DNA of 64,000 nucleotides from Bactericera cockerelli (Eukaryota; Arthropoda; Insecta; Hemiptera; Triozidae), in NCBI GenBank assembly GCA_024516035.1, contig CM044967.1:18326810-18390809 (forward strand), written 5' to 3'. A program made the position numbers and the translations under genes. Positions 52,125 through 62,169 of this stretch are shown here, piece by piece (position 1 is the first letter of the stretch; every line of letters begins with the position of its first letter). A model generated the notes under the pieces. It was not told the origin of the DNA. It did no database searches and saw only the letters and a list, made by a program, of their open reading frames with translations.

Positions 52125-52266
52125 GTGCAACATTTTGTCTCGCAACGTCTCACGCTCCACTCTTTCTTTAGAATCAAATGAGATCAAACATCACTGACTT
52201 CGCAACACTTCCCATTGGAAATTCGGAACAAAATGTTGCGCAACGTAGCGAGACAAAATGTTGCAC
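52125..52266. repeat. 142-bp element with 24-bp inverted ends
   Basis: gtgcaacattttgtctcgca then acgt at 52125-52148, inverted at 52243-52266 with one mismatch. A third partial copy (aaaatgttgcgcaacgt) lies at 52230-52246. Possibly a MITE. Confidence 0.7.
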
Positions 52267-52827
52267 GAAGTGGGATACCAGGCTAACCAACCTTTGGATA
52301 AGTCAGCTTAATTTCACAACAAATAAAATTAGAAAAGACGTTTTTACCACTGTAGTTCTTTTTTTAATTGTTCTCTAAAGAAAATAAAAGAATGTGGAAG
52401 TCTTTTAGCACGGGGCACTTCCTATGAAGGGGTGATGTCGTCGACGGAAAAAGACATCGTTCAAGAAAAGGGTGTTCTAAAATTTGTAACTTCTGTTTTT
52501 TTTATTGATGAACTTTAGTAAATAACACTGAATTTGAATTTTTATTCTTTAAAAACTTACAAATAAAAAAAGAGGTGCTTTGTTGGCATAATGTCTTGCG
52601 GACTATCTGTCTTGCACTGACAGTCTGAATAAAGCACTACTTATAGTAAATATCTTATATGCCTACTAAATATCTTATACGGGTACCGGCTTTGTGTATT
52701 TTAAGTTTTAGTATGTATAGTTCTATTTATTTTTCTAAAAGCAAATATGTATTTTTATTGTAAACATTTATTGTACCATGGGACATTTTCCCGTAAACTA
52801 AATTTAAAAAAAATGAGTGATTATAAT

Positions 52828-52959
52828 TATTGTGTTAATCACAATCGTGATGTCACAATTAATCAAACTCGCTTTTCTAAATTTTAGCTTTACTCGGGAC
52901 CTGAACCACCGACCTCCAGGTTACAAGCCCGCCGCCTTATCGGTCAAGCTACTGAGGTG
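52828..52959 (-). mobile_element. SINE-A, diverged
   Basis: Complement of tail to head; the spacer has aattttagctttactcggga. Confidence 0.85.
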
Positions 52960-53094
52960 TGTTACCATAATGGAATAAAAAATAACACACACATTTTACC
53001 GCAACCAAAACTTGCGGGTAGGTTCGCTACAGATACCGAAATCGCGCTAGACACAAATCTCGCAGTTAACCAAATCTGACCAGACGAACTACCA

Positions 53095-53345
53095 GATTAT
53101 AAAATAGGATTATCATCATATTTGTGTTTTGTGTTAATCACTTTCGTGATATCACAACTACTCAAACTCGCTTTACTAATTCTACGCTGAAACCGGGGCT
53201 TGAACCACAGACCTCTAGGTTACAAGTCCGCTGTCTTATCAATCAAGCTACTGAGGTCGGATATAAAATAGCATTATAACGAGGATAAGAGATGATCCTT
53301 AACCGAGATCAGGTGCTCTGTGATTGGTGGAATCAGTTTAAAACA
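53095..53345 (+). mobile_element. MITE-2 interrupted by SINE-A
   Basis: gattataaaataggattat, then SINE-A, then gtgctctgtgattggtggaa. The right terminal repeat is not found. Confidence 0.65.
53112..53260 (-). mobile_element. SINE-A inserted in MITE-2
   Basis: Complete minus-strand SINE-A with a small tail duplication (tttgtgttttgtgttaatc). ataaaatag(g/c)attat on each side is the target duplication with one mismatch. Confidence 0.88.
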
Positions 53346-53412
53346 AAATCTGATAAATGGTGGATGTGCGCCTATAGCACTTTTACTATAATTTTAAAAA
53401 GGTTTTTTTTTT

Positions 53413-53466
53413 CCATAAGGCGGCGGACTCGTAACTTGAAGGTCGATGGTTCGAGTCTCAAGCATA
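53413..53466 (+). mobile_element. SINE-A head fragment
   Basis: cataaggcggcggactcgta, acttgaaggtcgatggttcg, agtctcaagc. Confidence 0.65.
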
Positions 53467-53758
53467 AGAAACTTTACTAAGTTCAGGTATGAGTGACATC
53501 AATCTGACAATTGGAAGATATATTAAGCAAACCTCGTTTGATTTACGGGAATTTTACCATTCACACTAACTAGCTACACACTTCGCAGTCTGAGACAAGC
53601 CAGAAATAGTCTCGATAGTTCCAATTAAGGTGGTAACACTAGTAGACCACCAAGTCCCAAACTTGCTCGTTGCCACCTAATCCAGTAATCTAGTCTGAAC
53701 GTTGCTTAGCTTTAGTGATCTAACGAGAAACAGGCCCGAAATAATGAACGCTGCTGTG

Positions 53759-54025
53759 TGGTTGTTTTTGTTGTAGCCAGCTTGCCTACTGCTGGGGGGA
53801 GTGATGGTCTCCAGCCAAACGCAACAGAAAAGTTTGCTCGTTCTGTACTACATATTTCTATGTGCGATTATCCATGGTGAGAATTTGGGCTTTTTCTTTA
53901 TAAGACGTTAACCCTTTGGAAACTGCAAGCTAGTCTGGCTTGTTAGGATTGGCTAGTCAGTTCTCTGTTTATAGTTCTCTGGTGAGACACTGGTCTTCTC
54001 CCTGTTTAACGTCCCCCAGCTAGGC
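53759..54025 (-). mobile_element. K retroposon with 12-bp target duplication
   Basis: Complement of K from the tail (gtttttgttgtagccagctt) to the head (ttctccctgtttaacgtccc, ccagctagg). aacgctgctgtg flanks it at 53747-53758 and 54026-54037. Confidence 0.93.
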
Positions 54026-54145
54026 AACGCTGCTGTGGTGGACAATGTTACTAAAGTATCTGATTTCAGTTATGTGATTGGCTGTTACCATGGTAACAAC
54101 AACAGTATAGTTAGTAGTGACGGTTTTCGCTTTAGCGTGCTTCAT

Positions 54146-54316
54146 TAATCAGTATAAACAAAAAAGTAAAAAGTTGTACTAGATGTATATGAATATCAGG
54201 ACATACCTGGACAGTTGTTTCGAGCTTATTTGCTCTCATCAGCAGGTAAAAGCTCTGATTATAATAATAATAATAACAACTGACCTCTCTATTTTAATCA
54301 GTATAAACAGAAACAT
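54146..54316 (-). repeat. HHR-L unit with intact hammerhead
   Basis: On the minus strand: spacer aaaatagagaggtcagttg, an (att)n expansion replacing the usual tggcatggat, the ribozyme, then tattcatatacatctagtac, aacttttt. Best preserved ribozyme in the window. Confidence 0.85.
54192..54262 (-). ncRNA. Hammerhead ribozyme, type I, core intact
   Basis: Minus-strand order: stem I 5' arm (aatcag...tacctg), ctgatga (54242-54236), stem II gagc-aaataa-gctc, gaaa (54221-54218), minimal stem III a-c-a/t-g-t around a 2-base loop, GUC (54212-54210), then the stem I 3' arm caggta...ctgat. Cleavage is predicted after C at 54210. tacctg pairs perfectly with caggta and atcag with ctgat across an internal loop. 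Tiny stem III is typical of the hammerheads of Penelope-like elements and retrozymes, which usually act as dimers. Activity is inferred. Confidence 0.85.
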
Positions 54317-54319
54317 TTG

Positions 54320-55045
54320 AACCCTAGTTTATTCAATGAGCTATTGATGATGGGCTAGTTGAAAGTTTTTATTTAACCTTATAAAGTAGGTAAAGTATCT
54401 TTATTTATTTTTAAAAAATATATAAAAAGTAAATTTAAAAGAAACGTGATCAAAGAAGCACATAGGTTCACGGTATTCTTTTCTACACCTGTCTAAAAAT
54501 ATGAGAAAGATTAAGTTTAGTGTGTTAACATTAAACTTGAAATTCGTTGTCAACTATCTCAAATTTAAAACTTCGTCACAGAAGTTTCGAAACTTTCGAA
54601 TCTTCTAGTTGACAGAAAAAAAAAACAGGAGTTCGGGGTAAAAGAAAAATATGTGTAAAAAAAAGGAGAGAGAAAAAAATTAAAGAGTACGACAGTAAAA
54701 GAAAAATAGGGTCGGTAAAAAATCTAATAAAAAGTAAGAGAAAATAAGTGCGAGAGAAAAAAAAAACGCAAAGAAATTCCCAATACATAAAAGAAAGAAT
54801 TTACATGTTAAATTGTATTCCCGAATGATAAAATTTCATTATTTTCTTCTCTCACTTTTTTCTTCTCGGGAAAAATTCATTTCCTGAAATGTAATTAAAG
54901 TAAATTCTTTTCCGATATCAAAACAAATACCATATTATTCTAAGAAAATAAATTGTGTGGACGCCCAAGTGATCTGGAATTCTGGATGGAAAAGAGAGTT
55001 AAGTTTAAAGGAACTTGATCGAACTCATATTTCACTGTAGTGAAA
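54320..55045. other. AT-rich region, A-rich patches
   Basis: No gene or family recognised. 54610-54790 is purine-rich with many aaaaa and gagag runs. Confidence 0.45.
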
Positions 55046-55047
55046 TG

Positions 55048-55186
55048 ATTATAATAATAATATCGCCTTATACTGTCCGACTAAGGAGTAATGAGTCCCA
55101 TTATTCCAGCAGTAAGCCATGCTATTATATGGTCAAAATCCTAAAATGAGGGGATAACTTGTCATGTTCCCGCTGAGTTTCGAATA
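55048..55186 (-). mobile_element. SINE-E, head missing
   Basis: Complement: tataataataatatcgcctt, cccattattccagcagtaag, ggataacttgtcatgttccc, gctgagtttcgaa. It joins directly to a central-domain fragment. Confidence 0.82.
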
Positions 55187-55240
55187 CTCATTTACCCTCA
55201 CCCAGCCTGGGTTGGGCCGGAAATGCGAGAACTCGCTCGT
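55187..55240 (-). mobile_element. SINE-F/G central-domain fragment
   Basis: ctcacccagcctgggttggg and ccggaaatgcgagaac, complement of the shared central domain. Confidence 0.65.
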
Positions 55241-55639
55241 GATTCGATATTGTTGCCTATTGTAATACCAATACATATCTAGGTAATTTCTATGAGTTCA
55301 AACATGAAAACTAAAACTGTAGAGAATGAATGACAAATCGAAAATTGAGTCAGAAATTCAGAATTAACCACTCATAAATCGCAATTGTGATGTATTTATT
55401 TTACAATTAAAAAAAAAAAAAAAACTTGGTTGGAAATTTTAAGAATTTTCTTGAAGAAAGTCGTGTGATGTTCAATTGTTCATACTCCCTGTTTTCAAGC
55501 GTCTTCTAAACTTTTACACGATTTACTTGGAATGTCATCTGTCGTCTCCTGAGGAAAGGAAAGAGTTTGATCTTTCCTGGACTTTTTTTAACATGTATGT
55601 ACCTGATTGTACCTATGTGGTTTTATTTGTGTTATTAAA

Positions 55640-55682
55640 CTGTTGTCTTAATGGGACTACCTGTTTTGCTTTGACAGTCTAA
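55640..55682 (+). mobile_element. SINE-J tail fragment
   Basis: gactacctgttttgctttga then cagtctaa match the SINE-J tail at 23.85 kb; a like fragment is near 52582-52635. Confidence 0.55.
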
Positions 55683-55683
55683 G

Positions 55684-55890
55684 GGCCCTACCCAGGCTGG
55701 GTGAGGTTAAAGTGAGTGGTACGATTCCCAGCGAATGGAGGGTAAAACCCTCGCCCTGTCTACCTCAAGTCAGGACGTTAAAACCAAATAGAATCAATGG
55801 ACATGAAAGGAGCCTAGACATTGGATCTGGGCTTCCATATAATCCTCTCACCACCGTGATATAGGTATCAATACCTATCTCACGGACACG
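55684..55890 (+). mobile_element. SINE-G body without head
   Basis: ggccctacccaggctgggtg, aggttaaagtgagtgg, tacgattcccagcgaatgga, gggtaaaaccctcgccctg, aaatagaatcaatgg. The LINE-like tail is replaced by other sequence. Confidence 0.72.
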
Positions 55891-55914
55891 GAATTATTAT
55901 TATTAGTCTAAGAC

Positions 55915-56042
55915 TGGTATGCAGAGTCCTCACTGTAGGGATGCCAGGGTCATTTGTCCCTTCAGTTGATTTCGTTATGCAGAGACGTTTGTTTGAAGCG
56001 CCTGTGAGCATGCGCATTCGGATGTTTCCTTAGACAAGTGCC
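55915..56042 (-). repeat. Dispersed repeat Q, copy 2
   Basis: gcagagtcctcactgtaggg, atgccagggtcatttgtccc, gcagagacgtttgtttgaag. Complement of 19.52-19.65 kb. Confidence 0.7.
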
Positions 56043-56170
56043 ACCCACTTCTACCACCAACGCATGTTAATGTTGCTTTAAATGTCAACATTGAATTTTA
56101 TTATAAATTTTTAACCGGAACAGCACGAACATATTTACATGTTTGTGGTATTTAATTGGTTGAAGATAAA

Positions 56171-56392
56171 TAATAATAATAATAATATCGCCTTATTTAT
56201 ACTGCCCGATTAAGACAATTAAAGTCCCATTATTCCAGCAGTAAGCCCAAGACATATTATTATGTGGTAAAAATCCCAAATGGGAGGATAACTTGTCATG
56301 TCCCGGCTGGGTTTCGAACCCACGACCTCTGGAATCTCTGGATTCACAGAGTGCCGCCTTTACCACTGAGCTACCGGGACAGACTGTCCCGG
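56171..56392 (-). mobile_element. SINE-E, full length
   Basis: Complement from (aataat) tail to accactgagctaccgggaca; the most consensus-like copy. A short sense piece, tgtcccggtagct, abuts its 5' end and makes a small palindrome. Confidence 0.93.
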
Positions 56393-56430
56393 TAGCTGAC
56401 TGACAGATAAAGAGTGCACAAAGAACATAA

Positions 56431-56638
56431 AAGGTGCACTGGTAGTCAAGTGGTTAACGCGCTAGTCCGGTAATCCAAGTAGCGTAAGGGTCCGTTGGTT
56501 CGAATCCCACCCAGAGCATGAATTTTTCCTCATTAGTAATAGTTTGTAACCACATAATAATAGGACTCTGAGAGTTAGGTGGTAGTTGAGCATTAACCTC
56601 GACTGGTGGTTTTCTTCCACTAAAGAGTACTATTATTA
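56431..56638 (+). mobile_element. SINE-B, full length
   Basis: ggtgcactggtagtcaagtg, gttggttcgaatcccaccca, ccacataataataggactct, gactggtggttttcttccac. Confidence 0.92.
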
Positions 56639-56798
56639 ATTACTATAAAATGTAACAAGGTTATTTCAAGGATTAACTGAATGAACACATGAATGAAATT
56701 TCTGTAATCAGCTGTATCGTGTTGGTCTACCATTTCATTTCAAAAATAAATGTGAAATACAGATTCAAAAATTGGCGCTATCATTTAATATTTCAGTT

Positions 56799-57070
56799 TT
56801 CTTTTTTTTTTTTTCTTTTTTTTTTGGGTTTAACGTCGCTTTCAACTGCCATGGTCATATCACGACGGGGGTTTTACCCTCCATTCGCAGGAAACTCACA
56901 AACCTGCTACTCACATTGACCTCACCCAGCCTGAGTGGGGCCGGGAAAAGCCAGCGTCACGAGAATTAGAATTAGAATGGTCACCCATCCAAGTCTTAAC
57001 CTCGCTGGATGTCGCTTAACTTCGGTGTTCTGAAGGGAACCGGTGTATTCAACATGCCATCGACGCTGGC
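56799..57070 (-). mobile_element. SINE-F with 5S box C preserved
   Basis: Minus strand: gccagcgtcgatggcatgtt, ccgaagttaagcgacatcca, gcgaggttaagacttggatg, ggtgaccattc, then attctaattctcgtgacgct, the central domain and a tail with an A-run (plus-strand T-run 56799-56827). The acttggatgggtgacc segment (56979-56994) is the 5S box C sequence deleted in the other SINE-F copies here. This copy therefore shows the 5S origin most clearly. Confidence 0.9.
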
Positions 57071-57159
57071 TCAGTTTTCAAAAGGACGCAGAATGAGAAC
57101 CAATCAGAGGTCAGAACATCTGTTCATCCAAAAATTAACCGAGTCCAAGACTCGGTTCG

Positions 57160-57330
57160 GATGTTTGTTTACATTTTGAGAGCAACAGTCTATAAACAGT
57201 AATAATAATGATCTTTTTATCTTTTGTATATATACATTTTTGTGTTCCCATAAAGTACTAGTGTACTTTTCGGGAATTTTATAATGACTTCGTTCTGTTC
57301 CGTTTAAAAATGTATGATAAAATTTGATTT
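57160..57330 (-). repeat. Dispersed repeat R2, copy 2
   Basis: gtttgtttacattttgagag and cagtctataaacagt pair with 36.03-36.07 kb; a gttctgttccgttt block follows. About 60 bp are unmatched in the middle. Confidence 0.5.
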
Positions 57331-57850
57331 TTTAAAGACAGAAAAGGTTCAAGCATGTCAAACTAATCATCGTCTGAAAAGCGATCCTCTGAACAACTTC
57401 AAATTCTAACCAAGAGCATCAAGAGTAAATAATGTTGCACCTTCTTGTAATATTGTAAATATTTCACATTTATGGGCTTTTTCAAAAACACTTCTTTGCC
57501 CCTTCTCGTTCCTCGGAACAGAAAAGACAGCAACATTCATCTTCATTTGCTTTCTAACAGTGGGGGAGAGATGTTCGAATTATTAGCGTGAGGATTTTAG
57601 AATCAAAAAGTAATGCGCTCTCCTGGCCATAAAAAATTAGCAAGGTGCGCGTTCGAAAAGGCAATAAAAAGTTTTCCAATTTCGAGTTCGATTTGGTGCT
57701 TGTCTGATAAATTTGTAACTAAGTTTAGTAGAACTTCTCACTTTCCTGTTTTGACTGACTGATTTGCAAAAGTTGTGAGAGCCAAAAAGTGGACAGTTAC
57801 AATAGATTTATATTTAATTTAGAGTCGCTTTTCTATTGTTTGACATAACA

Positions 57851-57915
57851 CAGGGTTAGGTGGTAGAAAATGCTTTGAGCATTAACCTCGACTGGTAGTC
57901 GAGGTTAATGCTCAA
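57851..57915 (+). mobile_element. SINE-B tail fragment with hairpin
   Basis: gttaggtggtagaaaatgct, ttgagcattaacctcgactg, then an inverted repeat of the same tail (gtcgaggttaatgctcaa). Confidence 0.75.
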
Positions 57916-58295
57916 ATTATGAATAATATTATTATGAATAATTAAACTGCATACCTATTCATCGTACTACAATTTTCTTATTGTTTGACTCAATAAAAGC
58001 CGACCTTCATGAAGAATAAACTTTTAGCAGGATAAACTGTATAATGTATTGTACTGTACGGCAATGCCTCATTGTGTAGAGTAGGGTTAGGAAAAATAAA
58101 TACAGAGCCATGCCTCGAGCCGTAACGCGAGTGCAACTCAAGACATAATATTAAAATTTAAAATGTTTAAAAATATTATTGGACCCCTAAGCTAAAAAGG
58201 TTGGGAACCGCTGCTATAACCTATTACACCTTTCATTGAGGATTGACTGACGGATTCAAAGGTTATTTAACTTTTTTTAAAATTGTTGGTCCCTT

Positions 58296-58795
58296 GTGTT
58301 TTTTTGTTGTTGTTGTTGGTGTGTTTTGTTGTTGTTGTTGGGTTTTTGTTTTGTTGGTGTTTTTGTTGTTGTTGGTGTTTTTGTTGTTGTTGGTGTTTTT
58401 GTTGTTGTTGGTGTTTTTGTTGTTGTTGTTGGTGTTTTTTTTGTTGTTGTGTTTTTGTTGTTGTTGGTGTTTTTGTTGTTGTTGTTGGTGTTTTTGTTGT
58501 TGTTGTTGGTGTTTTTGTTGTTGTTGGTTGTTTTTGTTGTTGTTGGTGTTTTTGTTGTTGTTGGTGTTTTTGTTGTTGTTGGTGTTTTTGTTGTTGTTGG
58601 TGTTTTTGTTGTTGTTGGTGTTTTTGTTTTTGGGTGTGTGTTGGTTGTGTTTTTGTTGTTGTTGGTGTTTTTGTTGTTGTTGGTGTTTTTGTTGTTGTTG
58701 TTGGTGTTTTTGTTGTTGTTGTTGGTGTTTTTGTTGTTGTTGTTGTTGGTGTTGTTGTTGTTCCTGGTGTTGTTCTTCTTCTTCTTCATCTTCCT
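58296..58795. repeat. TTG-rich minisatellite, 18/21-bp units
   Basis: Repeats of gttgttgttggtgtttttgt with 3-bp length steps, ending in a (ttc)n run. All frames are open on both strands because of composition; none is a gene. Confidence 0.96.
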
Positions 58796-59104
58796 CTTCT
58801 TTTTGAGGTCCCTTGTTACACACTGTGTTTTCAGAGAGTATTTATATTTTTCCTTTTTTTTCTCACTATTATCAAGAGGATCATTATTGATTAGTGATTA
58901 CGAACAGAAAGGTCTATTTGTACCCTAGCAAGAGTTGTACTTATACAGGGTGTCCCTGCGATATGTCGCGTCGCCAAAACTCGCCAAAACTTGTCGAATT
59001 TTGTAATTTAATTATAAATTACAAAACTCGCCAAAAGTATAAGGGAATAATATACAGAGTGACAAACTTGAATACTTCCAATTTCTAATATTAGAAATTT
59101 CTCG

Positions 59105-59266
59105 GGAGTAATATAAAAGAACTCTAAGGACCCGAAATTTTTTTTCTAATATCCAGGTTTCTCTTATAAAGAGGTTATTTTCCCTTGTAGAGAGGTAAAT
59201 TAGACCTGGAAATTTTTGTCTTGTATCGAGGTTTCCTTTTATATGTCATAGGTTCGACTGTAGTAC
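59105..59266. mobile_element. MITE-D copy
   Basis: ctaatatccaggtttctctt, ataaagaggttattttccct, gtagagaggtaaattagacc, ataggttcgactgtag. Confidence 0.65.
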
Positions 59267-59272
59267 AACTGC

Positions 59273-59443
59273 AGTCCAGGTAGCGTAGGGATCCGTTGGT
59301 TCGAATCCCACCTAGTGCATGAATTTTTCTTCATTAATTTGAGTTTGTGACCACATAATAAAAAAACTCTGAGGGTTAGGTGGTAGACAATGTTTTGAGC
59401 ATTTTCTGGTGTTTACCTTCCAATAAAGAATGTTATTATTATC
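59273..59443 (+). mobile_element. SINE-B, 5' truncated
   Basis: agtccaggtagcgtagggat, gttggttcgaatcccaccta, ggtggtagacaatgttttga, tttaccttccaataaagaat. Confidence 0.88.
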
Positions 59444-59620
59444 TTCGACTTGTAACTTGGAGTTCGAAGGTTCGAGTCCCGCTTTCAGCGTAAATTTAGT
59501 AAAGCGAGTTTGAGTAGTTCTGATATCACGAAAGTGAATACCTAATGAATAACACAAATATGATGACTTTTAAAGGTGTAAATACAAGAAACAAAATCTT
59601 TTGGAGTCTTAGCGGTGTGA
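59443..59620 (+). mobile_element. SINE-A, 5' truncated, with extra 3' flank
   Basis: cttcgacttgtaacttggag, aggttcgagtcccgctttca, tail aacacaaatatg, then tgacttttaaaggtgtaaat, acaagaaacaaaatctttt and ggagtcttagcggtgtga. The last 57 bp also follow the SINE-A at 51.3 kb. A further SINE-A tail piece follows (gattaacacgaaagtgatta). Confidence 0.8.
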
Positions 59621-59654
59621 TTAACACGAAAGTGATTAACACAAATATGTTTAT

Positions 59655-59800
59655 ACCAATTAAAATAGAGAGGTTAGTTGATGACATGGATAATCAGAAC
59701 TATTACCTGCTGATGAGAGCAAATAAACAGCTGTCCAGGTATGTTCTGATACTTATGTACATCTAATACAACTTCTCACTTTTATGTTTATACTAATTAT
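59655..59800 (+). repeat. HHR-L unit
   Basis: aaaatagagaggttagttga, tgacatggat, ribozyme remnant, tgtacatctaatac, aacttctcacttttatgttt. Confidence 0.8.
59692..59750 (+). ncRNA. Hammerhead motif with 7-nt core deletion
   Basis: aatcagaactattacctg, ctgatga, gagcaaataa are followed directly by acagctgtccaggtatg and ttctgat. The gctcgaa heptamer (stem II 3' strand plus most of gaaa) is missing. Stem I and GUC are intact. Predicted inactive. Confidence 0.8.
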
Positions 59801-60267
59801 ACTAATACTATACTAAACTATTTTTGTATGTAGTAACTTTTTTATTATCTTTGATACCACCCGGATACTTCAGGGCACCCTGTACATATGCTTACAAATT
59901 ATTTATAATTGACAAAGCTATTGTTCCAATGCATTGTTACATTGGATTCTAATAATGACACACTGTACCTCTTGGCTAGCTATTATATCTCGCGCTAGTC
60001 TCTCATTACTCCTCACCGGTACCGATGGTATTCTAATATGCGATTGCCAACATTCTAGATACTCGGCAGTGCGCCAGGCCCAGTTCCGGCTTTGACACTG
60101 TGTGTAAATTTTTACTTGCTCTTACCTATAGGGTATAAAAAAGTATTGTTTTAAAAAAATAGGTTTTATACTCGTACAAAATGGGCTTTTCTCAGCATAT
60201 AATTTGCTTCATTTCTAGAGTTAAAATAATTTTCAAAAATATGTTTTTTTATGTTGATATACCCACT

Positions 60268-60426
60268 TTGCTGGCTGGGGGACTATAAACAGGGAGTAGA
60301 CCAGCATTGGCTTGGTTCTGGGGGCCCTTGTCAATTATTAGCCTCCTTGTAAAGACAGTGGTAGAAGTAGTCATTCCTCCACTGTCTGGCTACCATCATT
60401 CACGATGACGCCACCCTATGATGATG
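60268..60426 (+). mobile_element. M retroposon with target duplication
   Basis: gctggctgggggactataaa to gatgacgccaccctatgatg. atacccact flanks at 60259-60267 and 60427-60435. Confidence 0.9.
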
Positions 60427-60496
60427 ATACCCACTCTGTCACGGTGACTACTATTTTTAGAGTTAATACCTAATAAGGGTATACGAGCTACTAGCA

Positions 60497-60664
60497 TAAA
60501 TCCGACCCAGCCTGGGTTGGGCCGGAAATGCCAACCTCAGGTGTTCTCTACTTGATAATATAAGTGACAGAATTTTTGTCAGGGAAATCAGCTTAAACCA
60601 GGGATTGAACTCGAGATCTTTGGACCAAAGGAAGTAGTCATGACCGTTACACCACGCAGTCTGG
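60497..60664 (-). mobile_element. SINE-G, head and central domain
   Basis: Complement: cccagcctgggttgggccgg, aaatgccaacctcaggtgtt, aaaccagggattgaactcga, gtagtcatgaccgttacacc, acgcagtctgg. Confidence 0.78.
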
Positions 60665-61289
60665 AGAAGATGTAGTATAGAAAATGGCTATTAATTTCTC
60701 CCTCGGCTCTTTAAAGTAAAAAAAAAACTTTAAGAATATTTTCTCAAAAAATCTCCATTATTTGTTACGCTGACTTTATTTTCAAAGTATGACTTGATCC
60801 ACGAGGGGTTCCGCACTAAAGCCACAGCCCTAAAAGTATTGGAAGTCGGAATAAATTATTGGGAAAAAAAGCAAACTTATTCATAATTCTGACGCATACC
60901 TGTTTAATATTTATAATCAGGTATGTCAAATTTAAATTCAAAGAGACGGCTTCTCATGTAATTTTAAAATCATTTAAAAGCGCATTATATTGAACAGCTT
61001 TTTCCCCCTTCCCAGATTTGAACCCCTCGAAATATTCGAACATCTTCGGTAACCTTGGTGTTTTGATTTAAGAGGGATAGCTGATGTGATTAATGACAGG
61101 AGATTTGATGTAATATTTGATTTGATATTAGATTTTTTTACAAAGAAAAACTTTCCAAGGACAGAGGACTTTGTCCATACTGTCCAATATTTGGGGGGGG
61201 ATGTCTTATTTCATTTATAATATTCTGTATCAAATAAAGCAACTTACATAAATTGAGGAAATAAATAAGTAGAGCTTAAAACAGACCTC

Positions 61290-61387
61290 TGCGCCTCTCT
61301 CGATTAGGCAATTGACTCGTAACCTTGTGGTCAGGGGTTGGAGTCCCAAGTATAGATAGCAAATAAGTAAAGTAAGTATGAGTAGCT
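61290..61387 (+). mobile_element. Degenerate SINE-A
   Basis: tctcgattaggcaattgact, cgtaaccttgtggtcagggg, ttggagtcccaagtata. It runs into the next SINE-A. Confidence 0.5.
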
Positions 61388-61523
61388 ATCATATTTGTGT
61401 TAGTTACCTTTCGTGATATCACACTCAAACTCGCTTTACTAAATCTACGCTGTAACCAGGACTTGAACAACCGATCTCCAGGTTACAAGTCCGCCGCCTT
61501 ATCGATCAAGCTACTAAGGTCGG
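61388..61523 (-). mobile_element. SINE-A, full length
   Basis: Complement of tail, spacer and head (atcgatcaagctactaaggt, cgg). Confidence 0.88.
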
Positions 61524-61812
61524 TATGCCAAGTATTACACATGAAAATACAAAGTATTACAGTGCACTAACTCTTTAAGTAACTCTTTTCTAAGTTCTTG
61601 GTGTTTCCTAGCACACAAAGTGTTCTTTCTGGGGATATCGGAATTCAATTTCTCATCTTACTAATTACCCGTCTCTAAAGATGTCATTCTAGAAAAAATC
61701 TGAAAATTATGTATATACTAATTACATGAAAGACATCTGCAGAAAATGTCCACGTCTTATACTATTCTTCTCTTGGTTAGTGGAATCGATCAGGTCACAA
61801 TTATTTATAGAG

Positions 61813-61949
61813 CCGACCTCAGTAGCTTGATCGATAAGGCGGAGGACTGGTATCCTGGAGGTTGGTGGTTCAAGTCCCGGGTTCAGCAAAGATTTAGTAA
61901 AGCGAGTTTGAGTAGTTGTCATATCACGAAAGAGATTAACACAAATATG
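61813..61949 (+). mobile_element. SINE-A, full length
   Basis: ccgacctcagtagcttgatc, ggtggttcaagtcccgggtt, cgaaagagattaacacaaat. Confidence 0.9.
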
Positions 61950-61999
61950 ACAACTTAAATATAAAGAAATTGTCCATTATACGAGTGTTATTATATTAT

Positions 62000-62165
62000 G
62001 CTTTATTAGGTAAGACAAAGTAAAATATATACGGTACAATACTATGAAATTATAAAGAAAAATAAATAGATTGAACAATGAAACAAGAACAAAAAAGAAA
62101 ACAAAGCTAATGTCCTACCTAAAGGGCGGGGTTATTGCCTGTGGCGATCTCTTCCACCCAACCGT
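62000..62165 (-). mobile_element. LINE-C 3' end
   Basis: aaagggcggggttattgcct, gtggcgatctcttccaccca at the 5' side (plus-strand right) and an AT tail with tgctttattaggtaaga. Confidence 0.72.
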
Positions 62166-62169
62166 GGTA

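Noticed and set aside
56320..56392. Possible tRNA gene in the SINE-E head
   Set aside because: Several dispersed copies share the same body and (aat)n tail, so it is a SINE head.
58243..58928. Open frames of about 170-210 codons on both strands
   Set aside because: They are translations of a TTG-rich minisatellite; all frames are open and the peptides are Leu/Cys/Val/Phe or Gln/Asn/Thr repeats.
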